From assembly GCF_020423045.1 (NCBI RefSeq), contig NZ_CP081943.1, positions 558,001 to 622,000 on the forward strand: DNA of 64,000 bases. Reading direction: 5' to 3'. Below are positions 1-9,500 of this stretch, piece after piece. The notes beneath the pieces were generated by a model. It saw nothing but the letters and a program-made list of their open reading frames with translations. It ran no database searches and was not told the origin of the DNA. The stretch's first letter is position 1. Each line of letters opens with the position of its first letter. The position numbers were made by a program, and so were the translations under genes. This stretch comes from Pseudomonas sp. MM213. GTDB taxonomy: Bacteria > Pseudomonadota > Gammaproteobacteria > Pseudomonadales > Pseudomonadaceae.

Positions 1-2
1 TG

Positions 3-407
3 GCGCTGTGGCTGACCCAAGCCCATGCTGAAGTAGTCAACACCAGCATCCAACCCATCCCACCGCACATCCGCGAGCAACTGCTGCGCTGGTACGACCC
101 CGGTGTCCTCGATGCCGCGGGCTATAAAGTCAGCGACAACGGTCAGTTCAGTGCCGCCACTGCCATGCTGCAAAACCCCGATGTCGGAGCCGTGACGCTG
201 ATCGACATCATTCTCTTCCGGGACGCTCAAACCGCAGAACAGGATGTCGCGCTCTGGGCTCACGAACTCAAGCATGTGCAGCAGTTTCAGGAGTGGGGAG
301 TCGATGGATTTGCCCAGCGGTATACACAGGATTTCAATGCGGTGGAGGCGCCGGCTTATGCCATACAGGCCGAGGTCAGGCGGTTTGTGCGGGGAGGGGC
401 TGACTGA
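3..407 (+). CDS. C-terminal part of a DUF4157-like protein (5' truncated by window edge)
   Basis: The reading frame is open from the first base of the window and stops at 405-407, so only the last 134 residues are present. The fragment contains the HExxH-like segment HELKHVQQ, which in DUF4157 proteins resembles a zinc-metallopeptidase active site with Lys in place of the usual second-position variable residue. After it comes a short tail with RYTQDFNAVEAPAYAIQAE, typical of the family ('E..A..IQ' third-ligand helix). No signal peptide or start can be judged because the 5' end lies outside. Function is unknown; the metallopeptidase relationship is family inference. Confidence 0.7.
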   Translation, partial: ALWLTQAHAEVVNTSIQPIPPHIREQLLRWYDPGVLDAAGYKVSDNGQFSAATAMLQNPDVGAVTLIDIILFRDAQTAEQDVALWAHELKHVQQFQEWGVDGFAQRYTQDFNAVEAPAYAIQAEVRRFVRGGAD

Positions 408-514
408 AAGGTAGCGTTCACCAAACGTCAGCACGTCATCAATGACTTCCCCGCTATACAAACGTAGTCTTGTCGATTCGCTTCCCATGACAAGAAAAAA
501 AACAGGAGTCATTA

Positions 515-1441
515 ATGCAACCGATCCGTCTCGGTCTGGTGGGCTACGGCAAGATTGCCCAGGATCAACACGTTCCAGCGATCAACGCCAACCCTGCGTT
601 CCATTTGGTCGCTGTCGCAACGCAAGGGCAACCCTGCGCCGGGGTAGAGAACTTTCAGTCCCTGGGCGAGCTGCTCGAAAACGGCCCGCCTGTGGATGCG
701 ATTGCGTTTTGCACACCGCCGCAAGGACGATTCGCACTGGTGCAACAAGCGTTGGCCGCAGGCAAACACGTACTGGTCGAAAAACCTCCGTGCGCCACGT
801 TGGGCGAAGCGATGGCGTTGGTGAATCAGGTTGCAGAGCAAGGCGTCAGCGGTCTGTTCGCCTGGCATTCGCGCTACGCGCCCGGCATTGAAGCCGCTCG
901 TGACTGGCTGGCCACCCGCACCCTGCAAAGCGTACAGATCGACTGGAAGGAAGACGTGCGCAAGTGGCACCCCGGCCAAGCGTGGATCTGGCAGCCGGGC
1001 GGCCTGGGCGTCTTCGATCCCGGCATCAATGCCTTGTCGATTGCGACTCATCTGCTGCCCCTGTCGCTGTTTGTCGAGTCCGCCGAACTGCGCGTCCCCG
1101 ACAACTGCCAGTCGCCTATCGCCGCGTCCATCAAAATGTCCGACGCGCGCCACCTCGATGTTCGTGCGGAGTTCGATTTCGACCACGGCCATGACGAACT
1201 CTGGAGCATCGAGATTCGTTGCGCCGAAGGCATCCTGCGACTGGACAACGGCGGCGCACTCTTGAGTATCGACGGCGTGCGCCAGGCCGTATCGGAGGAG
1301 GGTGAGTACACGGCGGTGTATCGACATTTTCAACAGCTGATTGGCGACAAGGCCAGTGACCTGGATCTCCAGCCGCTGCGACTGGTCGCTGATAGCTTTT
1401 TTGTCGGCCGCCGGGCGCTGGTTGAGCCGTTCTACGATTAG
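515..1441 (+). CDS. Gfo/Idh/MocA-family sugar dehydrogenase, probable D-galactose 1-dehydrogenase
   Basis: A 308-residue cytoplasmic NAD(P)-dependent oxidoreductase. The N-terminus has a Rossmann fingerprint (GLVGYGKIAQDQHVPAI, residues 7-23), and EKPP near residue 90 is the conserved Gfo/Idh/MocA lysine motif. Length and sequence resemble the galactose 1-dehydrogenase of P. fluorescens (about 304 aa), which oxidises D-galactose to the lactone in the De Ley-Doudoroff route; this specific assignment is from memory of the family. The start is fixed by AGGAG six bases upstream of the ATG. It is convergent with the type I secretion operon, ending 39 bp from the outer-membrane channel gene, and has no sugar-pathway neighbours inside the window. 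Confidence 0.82.
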   Translation: MQPIRLGLVGYGKIAQDQHVPAINANPAFHLVAVATQGQPCAGVENFQSLGELLENGPPVDAIAFCTPPQGRFALVQQALAAGKHVLVEKPPCATLGEAMALVNQVAEQGVSGLFAWHSRYAPGIEAARDWLATRTLQSVQIDWKEDVRKWHPGQAWIWQPGGLGVFDPGINALSIATHLLPLSLFVESAELRVPDNCQSPIAASIKMSDARHLDVRAEFDFDHGHDELWSIEIRCAEGILRLDNGGALLSIDGVRQAVSEEGEYTAVYRHFQQLIGDKASDLDLQPLRLVADSFFVGRRALVEPFYD

Positions 1442-1480
1442 CGACGGCTCAGGAATGACGCTGTTCACCTGAACGCCAAT

Positions 1481-2809
1481 TCAATTGGTGACCAACAGCT
1501 CCGGGCCGAGGTAGTCGTTGATGTGGTCGATGTCGTCGTCGCCCAGGCTGCCCACCGAAGAGGCCAGGCGCAGGCGCGACATCAAGTAACGCAGCTTCGC
1601 CTCGAACAGATCGTGGCGTGCAACGAAGAGCAGTTCTTCGGCATTGAGGACGTCCGAGTTGGTGCTGGTGCCTCCTTCCTTGAAACCCTTTCGTGTGGAC
1701 AGCAGTGAGCGTTCGTTGGACTCTACGGCCCGCTCCAGGGCGTGAATACGTTTGGCGCCGCTCTGTACGCCGGCGTACTCGCGGGTCGTTCCCGAGATGA
1801 CTTCCTGTCGCGTGGCGTCGAGTTCGTCCAGGGCCTTGGAGCTATTGGAACTGGCCTGGCGTGCCAGCGCGCTGGTGCCGCCACCGTTGTACAGCGGGAA
1901 ATTGACTTCCAGCCCGATTGAGCCGTAGCGGTTGCGTTGATTCAGCTCGGAGATGGATTGGCTATCGCCCGCGGTGTAGCCGGCAACGAAATCCAGTGTC
2001 GGCCAGTGGCCCGCCTTGACGCGCTTCACTTCTTCTTCAGCAAGGTCGCTGCTATGACGGCGCGCATGGATCAGCGGGCTGTCGGTCTGAGCCTTGACCA
2101 GCCAGTCCTGCAGGTTGCTCGGCAGCAGCGGTGGCGTATCGAAAGTCGGACGCAAGGTGGTCAACGATTCTGGGGTTTCTCCGATGTACTCCTCAAGCTT
2201 GCGGCGCGCATTGATCAGGTTGTCCTGCGCTTCGATCAGCTCGGCATCGGCAAGGTCGCGGCGAGCGATCGACTCGTCGATGTCGGTGACGGTGCCGGCC
2301 CCCAGCTCCATGCGCCGTTTCGCCGAAGCGAGTTGCTCCTCGAAGGCGTTCAGCTTGGACTTGGCGAGGACGATGGTTTCACTGGCCAACAGCACGTCGA
2401 AATAGCTTTCGGCGAGGCGCACCGCGGCGTCCTGACTCTTGGCATCGAACACCGCGACGCTGTAGTCGGCACGCTGTTTACCCTGGCGGTACTCGGCCAT
2501 TTTCTGTTTGTTGAACAGCGGCTGGCGCAAGCGCACGTTGGCGCCCTTGGAGTCGTAGTCCAGATCCCTCTCGATGCCGCTCTGGCGCTGGGTGCCATTG
2601 ACCTTGTTGTCGTAGGCCGAGGCACTGATCTGCGGCAGCAGACCGGCCTGGCCGATGGCGCGGTTTTCCAGGCCGGCCTCCTTTTCATGCACGGCAGCGC
2701 GATAGATGGGGCCTTGGTACTGCAACAGATCCCACGCTTGTTTGAGGTCAATGGCGCTGGCAGGCAGAGACAGCGATAGCAGGCAGGCGAACAGGCAATG
2801 ACGGTCCAT
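1481..2809 (-). CDS. TolC-family outer-membrane channel of a type I secretion system (PrtF/AprF type)
   Basis: A 442-residue protein with an N-terminal signal peptide (CLFACLLSLSLPASA then IDLKQAW) and the two repeated TolC/OEP halves, seen as alternating helical segments and the AESYFDVLLA motif in the first half. It would be the trimeric outer-membrane tunnel of the exporter. The start used here is the ATG at 2809, one base after the stop of the membrane-fusion gene, so the genes are translationally coupled. It is last in the operon ABC transporter, fusion protein, channel. No dedicated terminator was seen before the convergent sugar dehydrogenase gene. Confidence 0.9.
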   Translation of the reverse strand: MDRHCLFACLLSLSLPASAIDLKQAWDLLQYQGPIYRAAVHEKEAGLENRAIGQAGLLPQISASAYDNKVNGTQRQSGIERDLDYDSKGANVRLRQPLFNKQKMAEYRQGKQRADYSVAVFDAKSQDAAVRLAESYFDVLLASETIVLAKSKLNAFEEQLASAKRRMELGAGTVTDIDESIARRDLADAELIEAQDNLINARRKLEEYIGETPESLTTLRPTFDTPPLLPSNLQDWLVKAQTDSPLIHARRHSSDLAEEEVKRVKAGHWPTLDFVAGYTAGDSQSISELNQRNRYGSIGLEVNFPLYNGGGTSALARQASSNSSKALDELDATRQEVISGTTREYAGVQSGAKRIHALERAVESNERSLLSTRKGFKEGGTSTNSDVLNAEELLFVARHDLFEAKLRYLMSRLRLASSVGSLGDDDIDHINDYLGPELLVTN

Positions 2810-2810
2810 T

Positions 2811-4151
2811 TCATTGTTCCTTGAAAGAGCTGTCAACACGGTCGAGCATTGGTTTCAGAAGATAGCTCATCATGTTGCGCTCGCCAGTTTTGATGGTGAC
2901 GCTGGCGGGCATGCCGGGACGAATGTGATTGCTGCCAAGCAGGTTCATGCCATCGGGTGTGACCTCTACCTGAGCCAGATAGAACGGTTGCTTGCTTTCC
3001 TCGTCCATCAGGCGGTCGGCGGAAACGGTCTTCACGCGGCCGGGGATGTTGGGCGTCTGGGCATGGTTGAAGGCCGGGAAGGCAATGTCCACGGCGAGGC
3101 CAGGGACCATCTTGTCGATGGCCTGCACGGGAATCATTGCGTCGACCTGCAGCGGCTCGTTGTCCGGAACGATTTCCATGATCTTGAAGCCGGGCTGGAT
3201 GATCCCGCCGACAGTCGCAATGCTCAGGGACTGGACCATGCCATCGATGGGCGATCGAATCACCGTGTGGGTCACTTCATAGTCCAGCGCACGCAAGCGG
3301 TCGGCCAGGGTGGTGTTTTCCTTGGCGGTGTCGGTGAGCTGCGATTCGACTTCCTTCAGGTAATCGTGCTGGCGCTGCAGGATGCGCAGCTTGATTTCGG
3401 TGGTCTGGCTACGCACGCGAGCGATGTTGTTGAGGTTCTCGGCCTGGCCGGCGGAGAGGTCGGCATTGCTGCGTTCCAGTTCCAGCAGGCGGTTGCGCGG
3501 CACATAGCCTTCGGCTGCCAGCACGCGGGTGCCTTTCAGTTCCTGGTTGAGGAAGTTGATCTGCGAGGCGCGGGCGCCATAGACCTGTTGCAGGCCCTTG
3601 AGCTGCACCGCCGACGCCGCGAGGTTTTCCTGCAGGATGCTGATTTCGCCAGCGAGGCCGGCGCGTCGGGTGTTCAGCAGGCGTTGCTGCAGATCCATGG
3701 CAGCCAGCAGGCGATGGTCATTCCCGAAGCGCTTGAACAGTTCGGGATCGAAGTTCACTACGTCGAGGTTGTCACGTTCCGCTTCCAGGCGGTTTTCCAC
3801 GGTCTTGCTGACGATGTACTGGGCGCTGACCGCACCCTGTTCGGCAAGTGCGCGCAGCGAATCGAGGCGGACCACCTCCTGGCCTTTTTTCACGGAATCG
3901 CCTTCGCGGACAAGAATGGCCTCCACAGTGCCGCCGCTCAGATGCTGCACGGCTTTGCGATTGCTGGTGACTTTTACCGTGCCAGTCGCTACCACGCCGG
4001 CATCCAGCGGCGCCAGCCACGACCACAGGAGGAAGCCGCCGAAGCCGGCGAGCACCAGCCACAGGCCCCTGCGCACAGGTTTGGCGACGTCCAGATCTAC
4101 ATCGTTCCTGGGATCGACGTGAATCATCTCGGTGTGTTGGCTCATTTGCAT
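2811..4151 (-). CDS. HlyD-family type I secretion membrane-fusion protein (PrtE/AprE type)
   Basis: A 446-residue periplasmic adaptor. Residues about 28-48 form one membrane anchor (GLWLVLAGFGGFLLWSW), followed by a biotinyl-lipoyl-like half (GGTVEAILVREGDSVKKGQ), a long coiled-coil hairpin (about 95-290) and the second lipoyl half with IRSPIDGMVQSL. The C-terminal beta-barrel ends in RPGMPASVTIKTGER, the HlyD signature region. It links the inner-membrane ABC transporter to the TolC channel. It begins seven bases after the transporter stop, and its stop is one base from the channel start. An alternative ATG lies two codons downstream. Confidence 0.92.
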   Translation of the reverse strand: MQMSQHTEMIHVDPRNDVDLDVAKPVRRGLWLVLAGFGGFLLWSWLAPLDAGVVATGTVKVTSNRKAVQHLSGGTVEAILVREGDSVKKGQEVVRLDSLRALAEQGAVSAQYIVSKTVENRLEAERDNLDVVNFDPELFKRFGNDHRLLAAMDLQQRLLNTRRAGLAGEISILQENLAASAVQLKGLQQVYGARASQINFLNQELKGTRVLAAEGYVPRNRLLELERSNADLSAGQAENLNNIARVRSQTTEIKLRILQRQHDYLKEVESQLTDTAKENTTLADRLRALDYEVTHTVIRSPIDGMVQSLSIATVGGIIQPGFKIMEIVPDNEPLQVDAMIPVQAIDKMVPGLAVDIAFPAFNHAQTPNIPGRVKTVSADRLMDEESKQPFYLAQVEVTPDGMNLLGSNHIRPGMPASVTIKTGERNMMSYLLKPMLDRVDSSFKEQ

Positions 4152-4157
4152 GATCGG

Positions 4158-5894
4158 TCACTCCCGCGTTTTGACGGAGGCCAGCGGAGTCGACGCGCCT
4201 GCAGGCATCACACTCGCCTTGCGCAGCGCTGCGAATACTTCGTCGCGAGTGCCGAGCATCTGCACGCCGCCGTCACGCAGCATCAGCACTTTGTCGACGG
4301 CGCAGAGCACATTGGGACGGTGGGAAATCAGAATGACGGTGGCGCCACGGTCTTTGAGTTGGGCCAATGCATCGACCAACGCCTTTTCACCGACGTCGTC
4401 GAGGTTGGCGTTCGGCTCATCGAGCACAATCAGATTGGGGTCCCCATACAGCGCGCGGGCCAAGGCGATGCGTTGCTTCTGGCCACCGGAAAGCGGGCTG
4501 CCATCGGTGCCCAGGCGGGTCTCATAACCTTGCGCAAAACGCAGGATCATCTCGTGCACGCCCGTCGTTCTGGCGGCGCGGATGACCGCGTCGCTGTCCA
4601 CTTCGCCAAAGCGCGCAATGTTGTCGGCGATGGTGCCTTCGAACAGCTCCACGTCCTGTGGCAGGTAACCGAGCCAGGGGCCAAGTTCGCCTTTGTTCCA
4701 GGTGAAAATGTCCGCGCCGTCGAGGCGCACCTTGCCGGCCTGTGCCGGCCAGACGCCGACCAACAGGCGGGCGAGGGTGGATTTGCCCGAGGCGGATGGG
4801 CCGATAATGCCAAGGCTTTCGCCGGGGGAAAGGTTGAAGCTCACCCCGCGCAGAATCGTGTTGTTGGTGCCGGGGGAGCCGGCGTACACATTCTCCACCG
4901 CCAGCATGCCCAGCGGCCGTTGCAGCGACATGCTTGGTGGCCGGCGCGGAAAGTCGTTGAGCATTTCATTCAACCGGCCCCAGGCCGAACGGCAGCCAAG
5001 CAGTTGCTTCCACGACGCGATGACTTGTTCCACCGGGCCCAGCGCACGACCGGTAAGGATCGAGCAGGCAATCATCATCCCGGGGGTGATCTTGCCTTCG
5101 ATCGCCAGCAGCGCACCGGCGCCGAGGATCAGCGATTGCAAGGTGATACGCACGAAGCGCCCGGTGCTGCTGATCAGGGCGGCCCGGTCTGAGGCCAGGG
5201 TCTGCATTTCCAGAATGCGCAAATGGCTTTGGTACCAGCGCTTGCCGATCGACGGCAACATGCCCATGGCCTCGATGACCTCGGCGTTGCGCAGGTTGTT
5301 GTTGGCGTAGGTGGCGGAGGAGAGGGCGGCCTGATTGGCTTCGGCCAGCGGCTTTTGCGTCGCCTTCTCGGTGAGGTAAGCCAGGCCCATCAGAATCAGC
5401 GAGCCGATGAGCGTGACCAGTCCGAGCAGCGGGTGGATCAGGTAGGCGACCAGCAGGTAGATCGGCGTCCATGGCGCATCAAAGAACGCGAACAGGCTGT
5501 TGCCGGTGAGGAACTGGCGCACCTGCGCGAGATCCTGCAGGGCCTGGGCCGGATTGCCTCCGGCGCGGTTCAGGTTGCGCTCGAATGCAGCGGTGAAAAT
5601 GCGTCGATTGAGGTCCATGTCGAGGCAGTTGCCGACCCGGATCAGCACACGGGTGCGGAACATTTCAAGCGTGGACATCAGCAAGAACAGGCCTATCACC
5701 AGAACGGTCAGCATCGTCAACGTTGTGACGTTGCGACTGACCAAGGCTCGATCATAGACCTGCAACATGTAAACGGCTGGCGTCAACATCATGACGTTGA
5801 TGACGCCGCTGAAACCCGCCAGGGAGTAAAAACTACGACGAAGTCGGAAGAGTGCGTCGGCCAGTTCGGATCGAGAGTTCGACTGCTTTTGCAT
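4158..5894 (-). CDS. Type I secretion ABC transporter, permease fused to ATPase (PrtD/AprD type)
   Basis: A 578-residue transporter with a membrane domain of about six helices (residues 20-300) and a nucleotide-binding domain. The latter shows Walker A GPSASGKST (about 362-370), the ABC signature LSGGQKQRIALARAL and Walker B LIVLDEPNANLD. The N-terminal C39-like domain of HlyB-type exporters is absent, as in PrtD/AprD exporters of proteases and RTX proteins. It is first gene of a three-gene minus-strand operon and is divergent from the giant RTX peroxidase gene across a 686-bp intergenic region, which makes that protein its most likely substrate. Confidence 0.93.
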   Translation of the reverse strand: MQKQSNSRSELADALFRLRRSFYSLAGFSGVINVMMLTPAVYMLQVYDRALVSRNVTTLTMLTVLVIGLFLLMSTLEMFRTRVLIRVGNCLDMDLNRRIFTAAFERNLNRAGGNPAQALQDLAQVRQFLTGNSLFAFFDAPWTPIYLLVAYLIHPLLGLVTLIGSLILMGLAYLTEKATQKPLAEANQAALSSATYANNNLRNAEVIEAMGMLPSIGKRWYQSHLRILEMQTLASDRAALISSTGRFVRITLQSLILGAGALLAIEGKITPGMMIACSILTGRALGPVEQVIASWKQLLGCRSAWGRLNEMLNDFPRRPPSMSLQRPLGMLAVENVYAGSPGTNNTILRGVSFNLSPGESLGIIGPSASGKSTLARLLVGVWPAQAGKVRLDGADIFTWNKGELGPWLGYLPQDVELFEGTIADNIARFGEVDSDAVIRAARTTGVHEMILRFAQGYETRLGTDGSPLSGGQKQRIALARALYGDPNLIVLDEPNANLDDVGEKALVDALAQLKDRGATVILISHRPNVLCAVDKVLMLRDGGVQMLGTRDEVFAALRKASVMPAGASTPLASVKTRE

Positions 5895-6159
5895 TTGGCT
5901 GACCCCCTCTTCAAAAAGCCGTTTGCCCTTGCGGAGCAGCAGCTAACAGATTTAGTCCCGTGGGTAGCCGTCGATACGCAGGTTCGCTCTCGGGCGAATC
6001 TCATGCAAATTTCTGCGTTGCTCCCGTAGCAAGCAGCGTAGGTCGCGGCGAAACAATCTGAAATAACATTTCGCTCTAATGGTGCGTCAATCTTTCTATA
6101 AGTCCATTAAAAACAGCGAGTTGAGAGGCTTAGCACCGGTCGTCCGGTTTGTCCGTCGT

Positions 6160-6174
6160 AAAATTGACAATTTT
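6160..6174. promoter_or_regulatory. Perfect 15-bp palindrome, candidate operator
   Basis: AAAATTG-A-CAATTTT is a perfect inverted repeat in the AT-rich centre of the exporter/peroxidase intergenic region. It overlaps a TTGACA hexamer, so a bound regulator could block a promoter. No cognate regulator lies nearby. Confidence 0.3.
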
Positions 6175-6277
6175 TTGCTATCCAACTTTAGTCTTACTCA
6201 TTGACGACAACCGTCCGCCTGAAGTCTGTCAACTCTTTGGCAGCGAAAAGCGCGGTGGTTCTCCGAAGGAGCACAGC

Positions 6278-6382
6278 ATGTCGATCACTTCGTTCTACTG
6301 CAGAGGGAAGGGGCTGTTCAGCAAGTTCGCCTTGACCTCAAGTTTCCATGGCCCGCCTAGGGCCCGGGTTCGCTCTGCCTGA
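6278..6382 (+). CDS. Possible 34-aa upstream ORF before the RTX peroxidase gene
   Basis: An ATG at 6278 is preceded by AAGGAG with ideal six-base spacing and opens a 34-codon frame rich in Ser, Phe, Arg and Gly, ending about 200 bp before the peroxidase start. The protein resembles nothing I know. It may be a leader peptide, a decayed gene or chance; the only support is the ribosome-binding site. Confidence 0.3.
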   Translation: MSITSFYCRGKGLFSKFALTSSFHGPPRARVRSA

Positions 6383-6580
6383 TCGCTTAGCGAGCCATTC
6401 TTTCGCGAGTTCCGCGAATTCCAGGCGCGCATACCGGGGGCCGTACTGACGGCTTTGCCTTCCCGTGTCAGCTCTCGCCAAAAAAATGAACCTACACACT
6501 GCGCAAGCCAGCACCTGACTGGGCGCGGGAGGATTCTTTTCGTCCCGTGCCCTTCACCAAAGAAATCGAGGGCAAGCAAA

Positions 6581-9500
6581 ATGGCCAATTTCAACAAGTC
6601 CGACCTGGAGTTCATCCTCAAACAAATTTTCATCGCAGAAGCACATGCCGACGGCGCCAGCCTCAGTGATTTGCTACCCAACAGTCAGGTGCCTTTCGGC
6701 CTGCGCACCGTCGATGGCAGCTACAACAACCTGGTGACCGGGCAAAGTGAGTTTGGCGCTGCGGACAATGCCTTCCCGCGCCTGCTGGACCCCTCGTTTC
6801 TGGCGTCATACTCCGGGACAGGGGATGTGATCGACCCACAACCACGGATTATCAGTAACCTGATCGTTGATCAGACCGCCAACAACCCGGCTGCGGTTGC
6901 GGCGAACGGCGGTGCCGATCCGGTCATCAGCCCAGGCCCCGACGGTGTCTTCGGCACGGATGACGACAAACAAGTGTTCTTCATCCCCAACCAGTCCGCG
7001 GACGCCGGACTGACTGCGGGCTTCAACTCGTGGATGACTTTCTTCGGCCAGTTCTTCGACCACGGCCTCGACCTGGTCAGCAAGAGCGCTACCGATTTTG
7101 TGTTTATTCCGTTGCAGCCGGACGATCCGTTGTTCGTGCCGGGCAGTCCGACCAACTTCATGGTGCTGCCACGGGCCGTGCGTACGGCCGGCGCGGACGG
7201 AATTGTTGGTACGACGGACGATGGGCAGCTCAACACCACCTCGCCGTTCGTAGACCAAAGCCAGACTTACAGCTCACACCCCTCGCATCAGGTATTTCTG
7301 CGCGAGTACGTCATCAACGCGGCAGGTGACCCTGTTGCAACCGGGCGCTTGATTACCAATCGCGATCTGGGCGCCGATGGCGAGTTCGGCACTGCCGATG
7401 ATGGCGGCGCCGAAAATGGCGGCATGGCGACCTGGGCAGTGGTCAAGGCCCAGGCCCGTGACATTCTCGGCATCAACCTGACCGACGCCGATGTGCACAA
7501 CGTGCCGCTGCTGGCGACCGACGCGTATGGCAACTTCATCCGTGGCCCGGGCGGTATGCCGCAGGTGGTGATGCGCATCAGCAACGGCGCAGACGGTATC
7601 GCCGGTACGGCGGATGACATCACGCAACTGGTCGAAGGCAACCGGGATGCTCCGATCAGTCTGGCCAACGCCGTGAGCACCGGGCATGGCTTCCTCGACG
7701 ACATCGCGCACAATGCCGCGCCGGTGCTCGTCGACGGGGTTTTGCAGGCGGATGGTGACACCGAAATCGGCAATGCGCAGCCAGTGGGCGCGGGCGGCAA
7801 CAACCTGACCTACGACAACGAACTGCTCGACGCTCACTACATTGCCGGCGATGGCCGGGCGAACGAAAACATCGGCCTGACCACTGTGCACCATGTGTTC
7901 CACTCCGAACACAACCGCCTGGTCCAGCAGTCCAAGGAAACCATCCTGGCCTCTGGCGATCTGGCGTTTCTCAATGAGTGGCTGGCAGACGACGTCGCGG
8001 CAATTCCGACTACTCCCGCCGAAATCGCAGGATTGGTGTGGGATGGCGAACGGCTGTTCCAGGCCGCCAAGTTCGGCACCGAGATGCAGTATCAGCACCT
8101 GGTGTTCGAGGAATTTGCGCGGACCGTTCAGCCGCAGGTCGACGAATTCCTTGCCCCCAACGGCTATGACACTTCAATCAACCCGGCCATCCTCGCCGAG
8201 TTCGCCCACGTGGTGTATCGCTTCGGTCACTCGATGCTGACCGAGACTGTCGATCGCTTCGACCCCGAATTCAATCCGGTCCTCTCTGACCCGAACAACC
8301 CTGACGCGCAGCTCGGTCTGATCGCAGCCTTCCTCAACCCTCTGGCATTTGCCGGCAGCGGGGCTACCGCTGACGAAGCGGCAGGGGCGATCATTCGCGG
8401 TGTGACCCGTCAGCTCGGCAACGAGATCGACGAGTTCGTCACCGAAGCGTTGCGCAACAATCTGCTGGGTCTACCCCTCGATTTGCCGGCCCTGAACCTG
8501 GCGCGTGGGCGCGACACTGGCATCCCTACGTTGAATGAGGCGCGGCGTGAGTTTTACCAGGCAACCGGCGACAGCCAACTCAAGCCGTACATCAGTTGGG
8601 CTGACTTGGCGGAAAACCTCAAACACCCCGAATCCCTGGTCAACTTCATCGCGGCCTTCGGTACTCACGGGGCATTGACTGCGGCCGATGTGGATACGCT
8701 GGTCGAGATGCGTGCGGTCGCTGCTGCCCTGGTGTTTGGCGGCAGCGCGGTGATCAACGCCGGCACTGCCGATGAGCGTACTTTTACCGCCACTGAAGAG
8801 GATCGCCTGGCATTCCTTAACAGCTCGGGCACCTACGCCATGGTCAATGGCGTCACCACCACCGGTGTCGACGACATCGACTTCTGGGTCGGCGGCCTTG
8901 CCGAAGAGAAGATGCCGTTCGGCGGTATGCTCGGCTCGACGTTCAACTTCGTGTTTGAAACCCAGATGGAGGCGTTGCAGAACGGCGACCGTTTCTACTA
9001 CCTGTCGCGTACGGCGGGCCTGAACTTCGGCACCGAGCTTGAGAACAACTCCTTCGCCAAGCTGATCATGCTCAACACCGATGTCACCCACCTGTCGAAC
9101 ACCGTGTTCCTGACACCGGCGTTCACCCTCGAAGTGACCCAGGCCAATCAGTTCACTGGCCTTGGCGTCGGCGGTCGTGCCGACCCGACGGGCGGCATCA
9201 TGATCAACGGCGTGGAAGTCGTGCCGCTGGTGATCCGCGACAACCCCGACACCGTGGGCACGGACAGTAATTTTCTGCATTACACCGGTGAAGATCATGT
9301 CGTCCTCGGCGGCACCGCCGCCGATGACATCATCATCTCCGGTGAAGGTGATGACACCGTTTACGGCGACGGCGGCAACGATGTCCTCGAGGGCGGCGCC
9401 GGGAACGATGCGGTACTTGGCGGCGCGGGTGATGACATCATCACCGACTCGTTCGGCGACAACCGCCTGGAAGGCAATGCCGGTAACGACGTGATCGTGG

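Larger units (their letters stand above)
5895..6580. other. Divergent intergenic region between exporter operon and RTX peroxidase
   Basis: This 686-bp stretch separates the divergent exporter operon and the giant peroxidase gene and must hold both promoters. It contains an AT-rich perfect palindrome at 6160-6174 and a short ORF with an ideal ribosome-binding site at 6278-6382. A TTGACA at 6164-6169 lies inside the palindrome, but no convincing -10 follows at 17 bases. Nothing else was recognised. Confidence 0.6.

Noticed and set aside
2814..5192. Long open frame (792 codons) on the plus strand opposite the exporter genes
   Set aside because: Antisense shadow of three well-recognised genes in GC-rich DNA; no domain and no ribosome-binding site.
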